The notes: generated by a model not told the origin, from the sequence alone. Counted from the first letter of the stretch, positions 32,580 through 41,733 are shown. The stretch is DNA of 64,000 nucleotides from an uncultured Eubacteriales bacterium (GCA_900546845.1 UREK01000001.1:186001-250000); one strand, 5' to 3'. Numbers and translations: made by a program.

Positions 32580-33946
32580 GTGTCGTCCCTGATGAAAATA
32601 TCGCGCAGTTCTGCGACTGCGTGGTCTGCTGTGGTTATGACGATGACGGAGTCCCCCTTACGGATCTCGTCGCCGCCGGAGGGGATGATGACCTTCCGCG
32701 CGCGGATGATGCTTGCGATGAGAATGTTGGGCTTGAGCCTGAGCTTATGCAGCGGGACGCCCATCCAGGGCGCGTCGCTTTTCACGGAGAATTCCAGCGC
32801 CTCGGCCTTGCCGTCCACGATGCGGTAAAGCGTCACGACGGAGCCGCCGGTGGTGTCGTCCATCGCGCGCACATAGCGGATGATCTCGTTGGTGGTCAAA
32901 AGTTTGGGGCTAACGATGCTGTCGATCCCCTTGTTTTCGTAAACGTTGTTGTATTCCGTGCGGTTGATCTTCGTGACGGATTTCGGCACGCCGATGAAGT
33001 CCGCGAACATGGAAACGATGAGGTTCTCCTCATCCATGCCCGTGAGCGTGACGACCGCGTCCATCTTACGGATACCCTCCTCGATGAGCAGCTCCTGCTC
33101 CGTGCCGTTGCCGTGGACGATGGTTGCCTCCGGCAGATTCTCAGAAAGCTCGAGGCAGCGCTTTTCATCCTTTTCGATGATGGTGAGCTTCACCTTGCTG
33201 CGGATGAGGCGCTGCGCCAGATATTTCGCCGTGCGGCTGCCACCGACAATCATTACGTGCTGGGCCTTGGGCGTGTAAATGCCAAGGTTTTTGATGAGGC
33301 GGACGAGGTCGCCCGCATCGGTCGCAATGGTGAGCTTGTCGCCTACCTGCAGGGAAAAGCTGCCTTTCGGGATCGTGACCGTGCCGCCCCGGTCCACGGC
33401 GCAGACGAGCGCATTCACGTTGGCGAGCGCACGGAACTGGTCAAGACGCGTGCCCGCAAGCACGTTGCTCTCCTTGATCTTGAGCTCCACCAGCTCCACG
33501 CTGCCCTTTGCGAAAGAATCCCGCTTGAGGAAGGAAGGATATTGCAGCAGGCGGTAGATCTCAAGCGCGGCAGCCTTTTCCGGGTTCACGACCATGGAGA
33601 GGCCAAGCTCTTCCTTTAAAAAACGTGTCTGCTGATCGTATTCCGGGTTGCGCACGCGCGCGATGGTGTGGCGGCAGCCAAGCTTGCGCGCCACCATGCA
33701 GCAGAGGAGGTTGGTTTCATCGCCCGAGGTGGCGGCGATGAGCAGGTCGCTCGTCCCAACGCCAGCCTCGCGCTGTACCTCTACGCTTGCGCCGTTGCCG
33801 TCCACGACGGCGACGTCAAGCGATTCCTGGGATTGCAGCAGCACGCTGCGCTTGTTGTCGATGACGACGATGTCATGCCCTTCTTCCGAGAGGCGCTTGG
33901 TGAGCGTATAGCCAACCTTCCCATCGCCTACGATTACGATTTTCAT
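32576..33946 (-). CDS. trkA: Trk potassium uptake regulatory protein TrkA
   Basis: Cytosolic NAD(H)-binding gating subunit of the Trk channel. The 456 residues have duplicated RCK modules: MKIVIVGDGKVGYTL at the N-terminus and a second Rossmann motif MIVGGSRTAKYLAQRL near residue 235, each followed by a TrkA-C domain. This tandem form is the standard TrkA. It lies upstream of trkH; the small smr gene precedes it by 36 nt and may share the transcript. Confidence 0.93.
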   Translation of the reverse strand: MKIVIVGDGKVGYTLTKRLSEEGHDIVVIDNKRSVLLQSQESLDVAVVDGNGASVEVQREAGVGTSDLLIAATSGDETNLLCCMVARKLGCRHTIARVRNPEYDQQTRFLKEELGLSMVVNPEKAAALEIYRLLQYPSFLKRDSFAKGSVELVELKIKESNVLAGTRLDQFRALANVNALVCAVDRGGTVTIPKGSFSLQVGDKLTIATDAGDLVRLIKNLGIYTPKAQHVMIVGGSRTAKYLAQRLIRSKVKLTIIEKDEKRCLELSENLPEATIVHGNGTEQELLIEEGIRKMDAVVTLTGMDEENLIVSMFADFIGVPKSVTKINRTEYNNVYENKGIDSIVSPKLLTTNEIIRYVRAMDDTTGGSVVTLYRIVDGKAEALEFSVKSDAPWMGVPLHKLRLKPNILIASIIRARKVIIPSGGDEIRKGDSVIVITTADHAVAELRDIFIRDDT

Positions 33947-33982
33947 ACGAATCTCCTGTTGTGTTTGCCTGTGTAGGCCAGA

Positions 33983-34228
33983 TCAAAGTTCGCGGAGCAC
34001 AAGTTCCGTGATGCCCGGGTTCGCGCCGGGAAGGATGCGCTTCACGCGTGCGTCCCCGCCGTATTCCGCATGGAGCATGTCCCGAAGCCCGGTGCCGCGG
34101 TTGAACCCGTGGATTACGCGCAGGCGGTAGACGGAAGGGCCGCAGCGGCGCAGCGCCGCCTCCACGGCAACCTTGGCCTGCGCCCTCGTCCTCCCGTGTA
34201 CGTCGACCGTAACAAACCCTGCCTGCAT
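33983..34228 (-). CDS. Small Smr-domain protein
   Basis: An 81-residue stand-alone Smr domain. VDVHGRTRAQAKVAVEAAL matches the N-terminal D-x-H-G motif and RVIHGFNRGTGLRDML matches the H-G-x-G-x-G loop, here with N and R in it. Smr domains act as nicking or RNA-cleaving nucleases, e.g. on collided ribosomes when fused to MutS2; the small form is common in Clostridia and uncharacterised. GGGAG precedes the ATG. It sits ahead of trkA. Confidence 0.8.
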   Translation of the reverse strand: MQAGFVTVDVHGRTRAQAKVAVEAALRRCGPSVYRLRVIHGFNRGTGLRDMLHAEYGGDARVKRILPGANPGITELVLREL

Positions 34229-34301
34229 CGCATCCCACTCCCTCGCGCTGTATGCAGCATACCGCAGCGCTGCACTGAATTGTAAAGAAAAACGCGGCGC
34301 G

Positions 34302-35684
34302 TCAGACGCTGGCCGGTTTTAAAACGCCTTCCTCCCGCGCGCGCTGGAGCATGCTGCGCTTTGTGAAAAGGTAACACACCGCATGTACCGCGCCCGTCAC
34401 GCCCCAAGAGATGGGGTAGGAAAGGAACAGCGTAAAGAACGTGCGGTCCAGTGGGAACACCGTATATATCCAGAGTATGCGGAGGCCGCAGGCGCCCAGG
34501 ATCGTCACGATCATCGGCAGGAGGGATTTCCCCATCGCGCGCAGCGTGCAGGCGAACGTATCCATAAGCCCGCAGAGAAAATAGGCGGTGCCGATGATGG
34601 AAAGGCGTACTGTGCCCGCCGCAATCACGGCTGGATCTGGCGAATAGAAGCCGAGGAGCACATCGTGCAGCAGATAGACCCCGTTGCCGAGCAGGAGGCC
34701 GAAGAACGTCGCAAGCAGCAGGCAGGTGCGGCAGATTTTGCCGACGCGCTCATATTGCCGTGCACCGATGTTCTGGCTTGCAAAGGAGAGCGAGGCCTGC
34801 GCGACGGAGTTCATGGAGACGTAAACGAACCCTTCAATGTTTGCCGCGGCAGCGCTGCCAGCCATTGCGATGGAGCCAAAGCTGTTCACGGAGGATTGGA
34901 TTACCACGTTGGAGACCGAGAAGATGGAGCTTTGCAGGCCCGCCGGCAGGCCGATGCGGATGATCGGCAGCGCCTTATCTTTGTGCAGGGCAAGCTCGTT
35001 CCAATGCAGCCGGTAGCAGCTCTCCGAACGCGTGAGGCAGACGGCGATGAGCGTTGCGGAAACATACTGAGAAAGGATCGTCGCAAGCGCAACGCCAGCA
35101 ACGCCCATGGAGAAACGGATGACGAAAAGCAGGTTCAGCAGCACGTTGAGCATACCCGATACGCTCAGGTAATACAGCGGCCGCTTTGTGTCGCCCACGG
35201 CGCGCAGGATCGCGCTGCCGAAATTATAGAACATGGACGCAGGCATGCCCAGAAAGTAGATGCGCACATACAGCGCGGCCTGGTCGATGACGTCCGCAGG
35301 GGAGCCCATGAGCTCGAGCAGCGGCTTTGCGAGCAGGAAGCCAAACACGCTGGACACGACGCCGCCAATGAGGCTCATGAGGATCGCGGTATGCACAGCC
35401 GTGCTTACGTCGCCATATTCCTGCGCTCCGTAGTGGCGCGCCACGGTGACGCTCACGCCAACGGAGAGGCCCATGAAAAGATTGACGATGAGGTTGATGA
35501 GCGCGCCCGTGGAACCGACTGCCGCAAGCGCCGTGTTCCCGGCGTAGCGGCCCACGACCACGACGTCCGCCGCGTTAAACAGCAGCTGCAGCACGCTCGA
35601 AAGGAGCAGGGGGAGGGTAAAGGCCAGGACCTTGCTCAGCAGCGGCCCCGAACACATATCCATTTCATATCGTTTCACTGACAT
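34302..35684 (-). CDS. MATE-family multidrug/toxin efflux transporter
   Basis: A 460-residue inner-membrane antiporter with twelve hydrophobic segments. The first-helix signature MDMCSGPLLSKVLAFTLPLLLSS and the following FNAADVVVVGRYAG and AVGSTGALINLIVNLFMGLSVG blocks are typical of clostridial MATE proteins of the NorM/DinF type. Substrates are unknown; Na+ or H+ coupling is expected. The ATG at 35684 has GGAG about 10 nt upstream, and a promoter is found at 35762-35789. Confidence 0.92.
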   Translation of the reverse strand: MSVKRYEMDMCSGPLLSKVLAFTLPLLLSSVLQLLFNAADVVVVGRYAGNTALAAVGSTGALINLIVNLFMGLSVGVSVTVARHYGAQEYGDVSTAVHTAILMSLIGGVVSSVFGFLLAKPLLELMGSPADVIDQAALYVRIYFLGMPASMFYNFGSAILRAVGDTKRPLYYLSVSGMLNVLLNLLFVIRFSMGVAGVALATILSQYVSATLIAVCLTRSESCYRLHWNELALHKDKALPIIRIGLPAGLQSSIFSVSNVVIQSSVNSFGSIAMAGSAAAANIEGFVYVSMNSVAQASLSFASQNIGARQYERVGKICRTCLLLATFFGLLLGNGVYLLHDVLLGFYSPDPAVIAAGTVRLSIIGTAYFLCGLMDTFACTLRAMGKSLLPMIVTILGACGLRILWIYTVFPLDRTFFTLFLSYPISWGVTGAVHAVCYLFTKRSMLQRAREEGVLKPASV

Positions 35685-35761
35685 CGCATTCGTTCTCCAA
35701 ACATAAACAAGCGGCTGCTCAGAAAAACGCGGGCCGCTTTTCCGAATAGCCATCCATACTA

Positions 35762-35789
35762 ATAATATAGCACTATAAGGATATGACAA
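35762..35789 (-). promoter_or_regulatory. Promoter of the MATE gene
   Basis: Minus strand TTGTCA (35784-35789), 16-nt spacer, TATTAT (35762-35767). A GACAAG...CTTGTC inverted repeat (about 35785-35805) overlaps the -35 and could be an operator. Confidence 0.55.
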
Positions 35790-35845
35790 GCGCCTAGCAC
35801 TTGTCAAGCGCCTGGCAGATCCGGTTTGAAGAAGAGGATCCGGCG

Positions 35846-36544
35846 TCAGCGCAAAAGGCGCCGCATGGCGTCCTCCGGGTCAAAACGCGTTCGGTATGGG
35901 CTGACTTCGGAAAAATGACGGCGCGCCTGCGGCTGTTCCCGCAGGCCGGAAAGCGGCGCGAGCGGGAAGCGCGCAAGGCCGCTCTCCCCTTCGACGTTGC
36001 AGATGAGCCAGAACGCCCCCTGCGCAAGCACGACAGCGTATGGATTCACCCGGAGCCGGGCGGCACCGCCCGGCTCCGGCAGCGGGGCCAAAAACGTGAG
36101 CTGTGCGCCCGCGGCGGTGGCGCGGCCTGCCGACTGCATGGCGACAAACTGAGCGTCGTCCGCTGCGGAAGGCGCGGCAATGGCCGCCCCGCTGGCGCAT
36201 GCAGCGGAGGCTGCATGCGCGCCGTAAAAGCTGCTGAGCGTGCGCAGCAGCGCTTCCTTGCGCGCGTCCGTGAGGAACCCTGCCGCCTGGACAGCCGCCA
36301 CGAGCGCGTAAAGCGCGTCCGCTTCCTCCACGTGGGCGTAATAGTATCCTGTGGAAGTTTTTTCGATGGGCGCACCGTGCGCGCGCAGCGCATCGACGGC
36401 CCGGTATACGCTCCTGCGCTCGGTTTTAATGCCGCGTTCCGCGAGGCGTAAAAGCAATTTTGGCGCGCTGAGCCGGTGCTCCGTGTCGGTCTCCGCGCGC
36501 AGAATGCCGAGCAGGAAGAGCGCGGCTTGGCTATGGCGTGGCAT
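35846..36544 (-). CDS. WYL-domain transcriptional regulator
   Basis: A 232-residue regulator. The N-terminal winged helix (about 1-70) contains KLLLRLAERGIKTERRSVYRAVDALR and is of the DeoR/HTH_11 type seen in WYL proteins. The C-terminal region (about 130-225) has VNPYAVVLAQGAFWLICNVEG, the WYL-domain strand pattern, and FDPEDAMRRLL. WYL domains sense nucleotides or nucleic-acid-derived ligands. The start ATG at 36544 is chosen for its GGGGGG/AAGG site and the domain boundary; the longer upstream reading frame overlaps the YhhN gene and is spurious. It lies 17 nt downstream of the YhhN gene. Confidence 0.82.
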   Translation of the reverse strand: MPRHSQAALFLLGILRAETDTEHRLSAPKLLLRLAERGIKTERRSVYRAVDALRAHGAPIEKTSTGYYYAHVEEADALYALVAAVQAAGFLTDARKEALLRTLSSFYGAHAASAACASGAAIAAPSAADDAQFVAMQSAGRATAAGAQLTFLAPLPEPGGAARLRVNPYAVVLAQGAFWLICNVEGESGLARFPLAPLSGLREQPQARRHFSEVSPYRTRFDPEDAMRRLLR

Positions 36545-36561
36545 GCAAACGCCCCCCTTCT

Positions 36562-37245
36562 TTAAAAATAGAGTATGAACCCGGCGGTCAGCAGCGCCTG
36601 CGCGCTGATGTATGTGAGCATCACCCAGAAGTTTGCGCGCGATGGTTTGCGCATGAACATGGCGCAGGCGAGCACGCTGTCCGAAACGAGGAACAGCAGC
36701 GCCCCGAGCACGAGCAGCGACGCGGCGAACGCCTGCGCCATCGCGCCCGCGCGGATGGCCGCAATGAGCGTCAGCCATGCGCCGACGTTCACCACGCCGA
36801 CGAGGCCGAGATAAGCCGGCATCAGCGCGCGCAGATGCCGCTCCCGCACATAGGGGAACAGCCCGCGTGCCACGAACGCGACAGCCACGGCATAGGGAAG
36901 CGCAAGCGCGAGCGGCAACCAAGGAGCCGGGCTTGCAGCAAACGCGCCCGTCAGGTAATATAAGGTATATGCGTACAGCACATGGCCGATGGAAAAGCAA
37001 ACCGCGCCGATGAGGAAGCGCAGCTCCTTGCCGCCCGTGATGAGGAAAAAATCACCCGCCATGCCGAGCAGCAGCGCGAAAAAAACGGAGGGCTTATACG
37101 CGGGCGCATAGGCGGCGTAGAACACGGCGAGCAGCAGGAGCAAGCCGGGCTTCGTGACCGCGCGCAGCCGGTTGTGCTTAAAATAGCAGGCGTACAGGTG
37201 CACGAGGGAAAGCGCCGCGAACAGGGCGATCAAGGCTACGCGCAT
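36562..37245 (-). CDS. YhhN-family membrane protein (lysoplasmalogenase-like)
   Basis: A 227-residue protein with seven to eight hydrophobic segments. KPSVFFALLLGMAGDFFLI (conserved GD), FLIGAVCFSIGHVLYAY (F-x-x-G-x-x-x-F-x-x-x-H) and LFLVSDSVLA (conserved SD) are the YhhN/TMEM86 signatures. Characterised members hydrolyse the vinyl-ether bond of lysoplasmalogens, and many anaerobic Clostridia make plasmalogens, so a lipid role is reasonable. The start ATG at 37245 has TAGGAG upstream. It is the first gene of a pair with the WYL regulator. Confidence 0.85.
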   Translation of the reverse strand: MRVALIALFAALSLVHLYACYFKHNRLRAVTKPGLLLLLAVFYAAYAPAYKPSVFFALLLGMAGDFFLITGGKELRFLIGAVCFSIGHVLYAYTLYYLTGAFAASPAPWLPLALALPYAVAVAFVARGLFPYVRERHLRALMPAYLGLVGVVNVGAWLTLIAAIRAGAMAQAFAASLLVLGALLFLVSDSVLACAMFMRKPSRANFWVMLTYISAQALLTAGFILYF

Positions 37246-37300
37246 AAGAAAAACGCTCCTAATACCGCATTTTTGGGGGATATGGTATGGCTTTTTTTCT

Positions 37301-37309
37301 ATTTTACCA
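37301..37309 (-). promoter_or_regulatory. Extended -10 promoter of the yhhN-like/WYL pair
   Basis: TGGTAAAAT on the minus strand, about 60 nt upstream of the ATG at 37245; no good -35. Confidence 0.45.
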
Positions 37310-37390
37310 CGATCCGCACGCGCTGCATAGCGCTTGTGCATGCCCGCCGCGGCGGGATACAGGAAAACGCTGGGAACAAAGGAAAAACCT

Positions 37391-39283
37391 ATGACAGAAA
37401 CGGAATTTTTGGAACGGTTTCATCTCGCGCTCGACGAGGAGCAGCGCGCAGCCATGCGCGTCACGGGGCGGCACGCGCTCCTGCTTGCCGTGCCGGGCAG
37501 CGGGAAAACCACTGTGATCACGGCGCGTACAGGGTATCTGCTCTTTTGCCGGGGCGTCCCCGCGCAGGAGATCCTGACCATCACCTTCTCCCGTGCGGCC
37601 GCCGCGGAGATGCGCCGCCGCTTCGCGGAAACGTTTGCCCTCGCCCCGGCCGAAACGCCAGCCTTCCGCACGATCCACAGCCTTTGCCGGAACATCCTCG
37701 CCGCGCATTGCGCACGTGTGGGTGCGGCGCTGCCGGAACTCCTTGCCGAGCGGCGGGGCGCGCTGCGGGCGCTGCATCTCGCTTTGTTCCCGGACGCCGA
37801 ATACCCGGACGATGCGTTGCTCAAAGCCATAGACGGGCGTATCACCTATGTGAAAAACATGCTGTTCACAAAAGAGCAGATCGAGCAGACCGAGCTGGAG
37901 GGCGTGGACTTCCCGGCGCTTTACCGGGCCTATGAGGCGGAGAACCGCAGGCGGGGGCGCATGGATTTTGACGACCAGCTCTGCATGGCGTACCGCCTGC
38001 TGCGGCGGGAGCCGGAGCTGCTCGCGGCGCTCCGGGCGCGCTACCGCTATGTGAATGTGGACGAGGCGCAGGACACCTCCTATGTGCAGCACAGGATCAT
38101 CTATCTGCTTGCGCAGACGGGCGAGCTTTTCATGGTCGGGGATGAGGATCAGAGCATCTATGGCTTCCGCGCCGCTTACCCGGACATCTTCCTGCGCTTT
38201 GCGGAGATCTACCCCGGCGCGGCCATCCTCCGGCTGGAGACGAATTACCGCTCGAGCGGCGTGATTGCCTCTGCGGCGGAGCGGTTCATCCGCTGCAACA
38301 AGCACCGCAACGAAAAACGCATGCGCGCCGCGAAGCCAGCGGGCGCAGCGATCCGCGTGACGGAATTCCTGCACAGGAAGGCGCAGTACGCCTATCTTGT
38401 AAAGGAGCTTGCGGCGCTGCCGCCGGGGGAGACGGCGGCCCTCCTTTACCGCAACAACGAATCTGCGCTGCCGCTCATCGGGCCGCTGATGGAGGCGGGC
38501 ATTCCCTTTGAAGCGCGGGGCGACCGGGCGGCGGAATACTTTAATTGCGCCCGGGTGCGGCATGCGCTCGGCGTGCTCGGCCTTGCGCTGCATCCAGAGA
38601 GCGAGAGCGCCTTTGCGCAGGTGTATCACCGGCTCGGCGTATATGCCTCCCGCGCGGAATGCGAGGCGGTGCGCGCTGCCCGGGCCAAGGGAGACGGCCG
38701 CCCGCCGCTCGAGGTGCTGGCGGCGCTTTGCGCCGGGACGCGGCGGGAACAGCGCGTGCGGGAACGCATCGCAGAACTGCGGGCGATTGTGCGGCTTTCA
38801 CCGCCGCTCGCCGCCCGGGAGGCATGGTATGTGGCAAACGGCGCGCCGGACACGGCGGACGACCGGCAGAAGCTGGACATCCTCTGCGCGCTGGCGGAGC
38901 GCTGCAAAACGCCCGCCGCGCTGCCCGATTGCGCGGAGCGCTTGAGCGCATGGGAGAACGAGGCGCAGCCCGGCGCGCGCGTGACCCTTTCCACCATCCA
39001 CGCCGCGAAAGGCCGGGAGTTCGGCCGGGTGTACCTTATCGACCTGTTTGACGGCATTCTGCCCGCCGAGCGGGACGCGGACGCGCCCGGCATGGATATG
39101 CCCGGCATGGAAGCGGCGGAGGAAGAGGAGGCCCGTCTGTTTTACGTGGGCGTGACGCGCGCGCAGGATACGCTTGAACTCGTCACAGCGGCGCGCGGGT
39201 ATTGCGGGGCGCTCGTGCCTTCGCCGTTCATCCGGGCGCTGACGGCGCGCATGCGCGGGAGCCGTGTCCCGCCGGACAAATAG
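37391..39283 (+). CDS. UvrD/PcrA-type superfamily 1 DNA helicase
   Basis: A 630-residue helicase. Motif I is AVPGSGKTT (about 34-42), Ia TFSRAAAAEM, II VDEAQDT, III GDEDQSIYGFR, IV LETNYRSS, V STIHAAKGREFGRVYLIDL and VI RLFYVGVTRAQ. All ATPase residues are present. It is shorter than PcrA/UvrD (about 720) with reduced 2B insertions and no C-terminal UvrB-interaction tail, so it belongs to the smaller clostridial UvrD-like group of uncertain repair role. The ATG at 37391 follows AAAGGA; in-frame codons upstream lack a site. Likely monocistronic. Confidence 0.9.
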   Translation: MTETEFLERFHLALDEEQRAAMRVTGRHALLLAVPGSGKTTVITARTGYLLFCRGVPAQEILTITFSRAAAAEMRRRFAETFALAPAETPAFRTIHSLCRNILAAHCARVGAALPELLAERRGALRALHLALFPDAEYPDDALLKAIDGRITYVKNMLFTKEQIEQTELEGVDFPALYRAYEAENRRRGRMDFDDQLCMAYRLLRREPELLAALRARYRYVNVDEAQDTSYVQHRIIYLLAQTGELFMVGDEDQSIYGFRAAYPDIFLRFAEIYPGAAILRLETNYRSSGVIASAAERFIRCNKHRNEKRMRAAKPAGAAIRVTEFLHRKAQYAYLVKELAALPPGETAALLYRNNESALPLIGPLMEAGIPFEARGDRAAEYFNCARVRHALGVLGLALHPESESAFAQVYHRLGVYASRAECEAVRAARAKGDGRPPLEVLAALCAGTRREQRVRERIAELRAIVRLSPPLAAREAWYVANGAPDTADDRQKLDILCALAERCKTPAALPDCAERLSAWENEAQPGARVTLSTIHAAKGREFGRVYLIDLFDGILPAERDADAPGMDMPGMEAAEEEEARLFYVGVTRAQDTLELVTAARGYCGALVPSPFIRALTARMRGSRVPPDK

Positions 39284-39360
39284 TGTGCGGCCGCATTGTG
39301 AAACTTATACCGAACCCGGACCTTCCGAAAAAAACTTATGCGGTGATTTCCGAGGGATTG

Positions 39361-39369
39361 TGGTATACT
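39361..39369 (+). promoter_or_regulatory. Extended -10 promoter of the NifU-like/GGGtGRT pair
   Basis: TGGTATACT (TATACT at 39364-39369) with no clear -35, about 80 nt upstream of the ATG at 39448. Confidence 0.55.
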
Positions 39370-39447
39370 AATATTGGCATAGATTGGGTTTCTGTGCGCT
39401 GGAAGAGACAAATGAAATTTTGAATATCCGAAGGAGGAAGGCATCAC

Positions 39448-40140
39448 ATGCAATATTCGCGCGAAGTTGAAGAGATGTTCTGCGTCGCAAAGGGCGCAAA
39501 GCATGACCCGGCTCCGATCCCGGAGGAGGGCAAGTGGGTCAAAGCAAAGCAGATCACCGACATCAGCGGGTTTACGCACGGCGTAGGCTGGTGCGCGCCG
39601 CAGCAGGGCGCATGCAAGCTGACGCTCAACGTCAAAAACGGCGTCATCGAGGAGGCGCTCATCGAGACGCTTGGCTGCTCCGGCATGACGCACTCCGCCG
39701 CCATGGCGAGCGAGATCCTGCCCGGGAAGACCATCCTTGAGGCGCTCAACTCCGACCTCGTCTGCGACGCGATCAACACCGCTATGCGCGAGCTGTTCCT
39801 GCAGATCGTTTACGGCCGCACGCAGAGCGCGTTTTCCGAGGACGGCCTTGCCATCGGCGCGGGGCTCGAGGACCTTGGCAAGGGCCTGCGCTCCCAGATC
39901 GGCACGATGTTCGGCACGCGCGCGAAGGGCCCGCGCTACCTCGAGATGGCGGAGGGCTACGTCCTCGCCCTTGGCCTCGACAAGAACAACGAGATCATCG
40001 GCTATAAGTTCGTGAACCTGGGCAAGATGATGGACGCGATCAAGAAGGGCGTTGACCCCAAGGACGCTTACGAGAAGAACATCAGCACCTATGGCCGCTT
40101 TGCCGAAGCCGCGACGGTCATCGATCCCCGCCAACAGTAA
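39448..40140 (+). CDS. NifU/IscU-like iron-sulfur scaffold-type protein
   Basis: A 230-residue cytosolic protein. The central part (about 45-110) is NifU-N-like: GWCAPQQGACKLTLNVKNGVIEEALIETLGCSGMTHSAAMASEILPGKTILEAL. This has Cys in the positions of scaffold ligands (WCAP, GACK, LGCSG), but the third IscU Cys is not in the usual place. Clostridial homologues are labelled iron-sulfur cluster assembly scaffold proteins with no experiment known to me. It is always met, as here, directly ahead of a GGGtGRT protein (12 nt gap, AAGGAGG), which indicates a joint function. A separate genuine iscU exists at 55930. Confidence 0.78.
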   Translation: MQYSREVEEMFCVAKGAKHDPAPIPEEGKWVKAKQITDISGFTHGVGWCAPQQGACKLTLNVKNGVIEEALIETLGCSGMTHSAAMASEILPGKTILEALNSDLVCDAINTAMRELFLQIVYGRTQSAFSEDGLAIGAGLEDLGKGLRSQIGTMFGTRAKGPRYLEMAEGYVLALGLDKNNEIIGYKFVNLGKMMDAIKKGVDPKDAYEKNISTYGRFAEAATVIDPRQQ

Positions 40141-40152
40141 GGAGGTAGAGCC

Positions 40153-41148
40153 ATGGTTACGTTTGAAGGATACGAAAGAAGAATCGATAAGATCAAGGGC
40201 GTGATGGCGCAATACGGCATCGAGAGCTTTGAGGCTGCGGAGGCGCTTCTGAAGGGAAAGGGCGTCGACGTGCGCGGGATCGTCCTCGGCATCCAGCCCA
40301 TCGCGTTTGAAAACGCCGTTTGGGCCTATACGCTCGGCGCGGCCATCGCCGTGCAAAAGGGCGTGAAGAGCGCGGCGGAAGCCGCGGAGGCCATCGGCGA
40401 AGGCCTGCAGGCGTTCTGCATCCCCGGCTCCGTGGCGGATCAGCGCCAGGTCGGCCTCGGGCATGGCAACCTGGGCGCGATGCTCCTCCGGGAGGAAACG
40501 CGCTGCTTTGCGTTCCTCGCGGGGCATGAGAGCTTTGCCGCCGCGGAGGGCGCGATCGGCATTGCCCGCACGGCGAACAAGGTGCGCCGTGAGCCGCTTC
40601 AGGTCATCCTGAACGGCCTTGGCAAGGATGCGGCTTACATCATCAGCCGCGTCAACGGCTTCACGCACGTGGAGACGGAATATAATGAGTTCACCGGCGA
40701 GCTAACCGTTACTAAGGAGACGGCCTTCAGCGACGGCGAACGCGCGAAGGTGCGCTGCTACGGCGCGGACGATGTGAGCGAAGGCGTCGCTATCATGCGC
40801 CGCGAGAACGTGGACGTTTCCATCACCGGAAATTCCACGAACCCGACGCGCTTCCAGCATCCCGTTGCGGGTACGTACAAGAAATGGTGCGTGGAAAACG
40901 GCAAAAAGTATTTCTCCGTCGCTTCCGGCGGCGGTACGGGCCGCACGCTGCACCCGGACAACATGGCCGCCGGCCCTGCTTCCTACGGCATGACGGACAC
41001 CATGGGCCGCATGCACAGCGATGCGCAGTTCGCGGGCAGCTCCTCCGTGCCGGCGCACGTGGAGATGATGGGCCTCATCGGCATGGGTAACAACCCGATG
41101 GTGGGCGCGACGGTCGCCTGCGCAGTGGCAGTGAGCCAGGCAAAGTAA
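40153..41148 (+). CDS. GGGtGRT-family protein
   Basis: A 331-residue cytosolic protein of the family named for its motif, seen here as SGGGTGRTLHPDNMA (about 257-271). Other conserved blocks are FCIPGSVADQRQVGLGHGNLGAMLL and SSSVPAHVEMMGLIGMGNNPMVGATVACAVAV. No biochemical function is established; the glycine-rich loop could bind phosphate or a nucleotide. It is co-transcribed with the NifU-like gene and ends at a strong terminator (41170-41203). The codon usage is of the highly expressed type (many GGC, AAG, ATC), suggesting an abundant protein. Confidence 0.88.
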   Translation: MVTFEGYERRIDKIKGVMAQYGIESFEAAEALLKGKGVDVRGIVLGIQPIAFENAVWAYTLGAAIAVQKGVKSAAEAAEAIGEGLQAFCIPGSVADQRQVGLGHGNLGAMLLREETRCFAFLAGHESFAAAEGAIGIARTANKVRREPLQVILNGLGKDAAYIISRVNGFTHVETEYNEFTGELTVTKETAFSDGERAKVRCYGADDVSEGVAIMRRENVDVSITGNSTNPTRFQHPVAGTYKKWCVENGKKYFSVASGGGTGRTLHPDNMAAGPASYGMTDTMGRMHSDAQFAGSSSVPAHVEMMGLIGMGNNPMVGATVACAVAVSQAK

Positions 41149-41169
41149 CCGGACACGCTTTGAAGCATG

Positions 41170-41203
41170 GGCCGCGCCGCGCGGAAAGCACTGCGGCGCG
41201 GCC
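41170..41203 (+). terminator. Terminator of the NifU-like/GGGtGRT operon
   Basis: An 11-bp stem GGCCGCGCCGC/GCGGCGCGGCC with a 12-nt loop, followed by TTTTCGATTTT. Confidence 0.9.
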
Positions 41204-41248
41204 TTTTCGATTTTAAAGCAAACCCATTAAAACAAGGAGGGAACCTGC

Positions 41249-41662
41249 ATGGAAGGAATCCGCATCGCGGAATACGGGCCGTTCCGCTTGGATGAGCTGC
41301 TGCGGCTTTATGGCAGCGTGGGCTGGACGAATTATACCGGGCATGCAGAAATGCTGGAGCAGGCATATGCCAATTCGCTCAAAACCCTCGCGGCATACGA
41401 CGGCGAAACGCTTGTGGGCGTTATCCGCGCGGTCGGGGACGGGTGCTCGATCCTCTATATTCAGGACCTCCTCGTCCTGCCTGAATACCAGCGCCGGGGG
41501 ATTGGCTCCGCGCTCACGCGCCGTTTGCTGGCGCTCTATCCGGACGTTTACCAAAAGGTGCTCCTGACGGACGACACGGAAAAAACCGTGCGCTTTTACC
41601 GCTCGCTCGGCTTCCAGCCTGCGGCGGAGCAGGGCTGCGCGGCGTTCTTCCGGGCGTGGTGA
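41249..41662 (+). CDS. GNAT-family N-acetyltransferase
   Basis: A 137-residue protein with a complete GNAT core: VGVIRAVGDG strand, ILYIQDLLVLPEYQRRGIGSALTRRLL, where Q-R-R-G-I-G is the acetyl-CoA pyrophosphate loop, and the C-terminal TVRFYRSLGFQP. The acceptor is unknown. It has AAGGAGGG before the ATG and is followed by an intrinsic terminator, so it is a single-gene unit between two terminators. Confidence 0.88.
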   Translation: MEGIRIAEYGPFRLDELLRLYGSVGWTNYTGHAEMLEQAYANSLKTLAAYDGETLVGVIRAVGDGCSILYIQDLLVLPEYQRRGIGSALTRRLLALYPDVYQKVLLTDDTEKTVRFYRSLGFQPAAEQGCAAFFRAW

Positions 41663-41691
41663 AGCGCCAGGGGACAAAAAAGGATTTTGTG

Positions 41692-41733
41692 AAGCCCATG
41701 CCGCGCATGGAACCGTTGCATGGGCTTTTTTTC
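41692..41733 (+). terminator. Terminator of the GNAT gene
   Basis: Stem AAGCCCATGC/GCATGGGCTT (41692-41701 and 41718-41727) followed by TTTTTT. Confidence 0.85.

Noticed and set aside
31029..32828. 599-codon plus-strand open frame opposite trkH/trkA
   Set aside because: Charged, low-complexity shadow; TrkH and TrkA motifs are unequivocal on the minus strand.
36545..37000. Longer N-terminus for the WYL regulator (start at 37000)
   Set aside because: That stretch is out-of-frame reading of the YhhN gene; the winged-helix domain begins at ATG 36544 with a good ribosome binding site.
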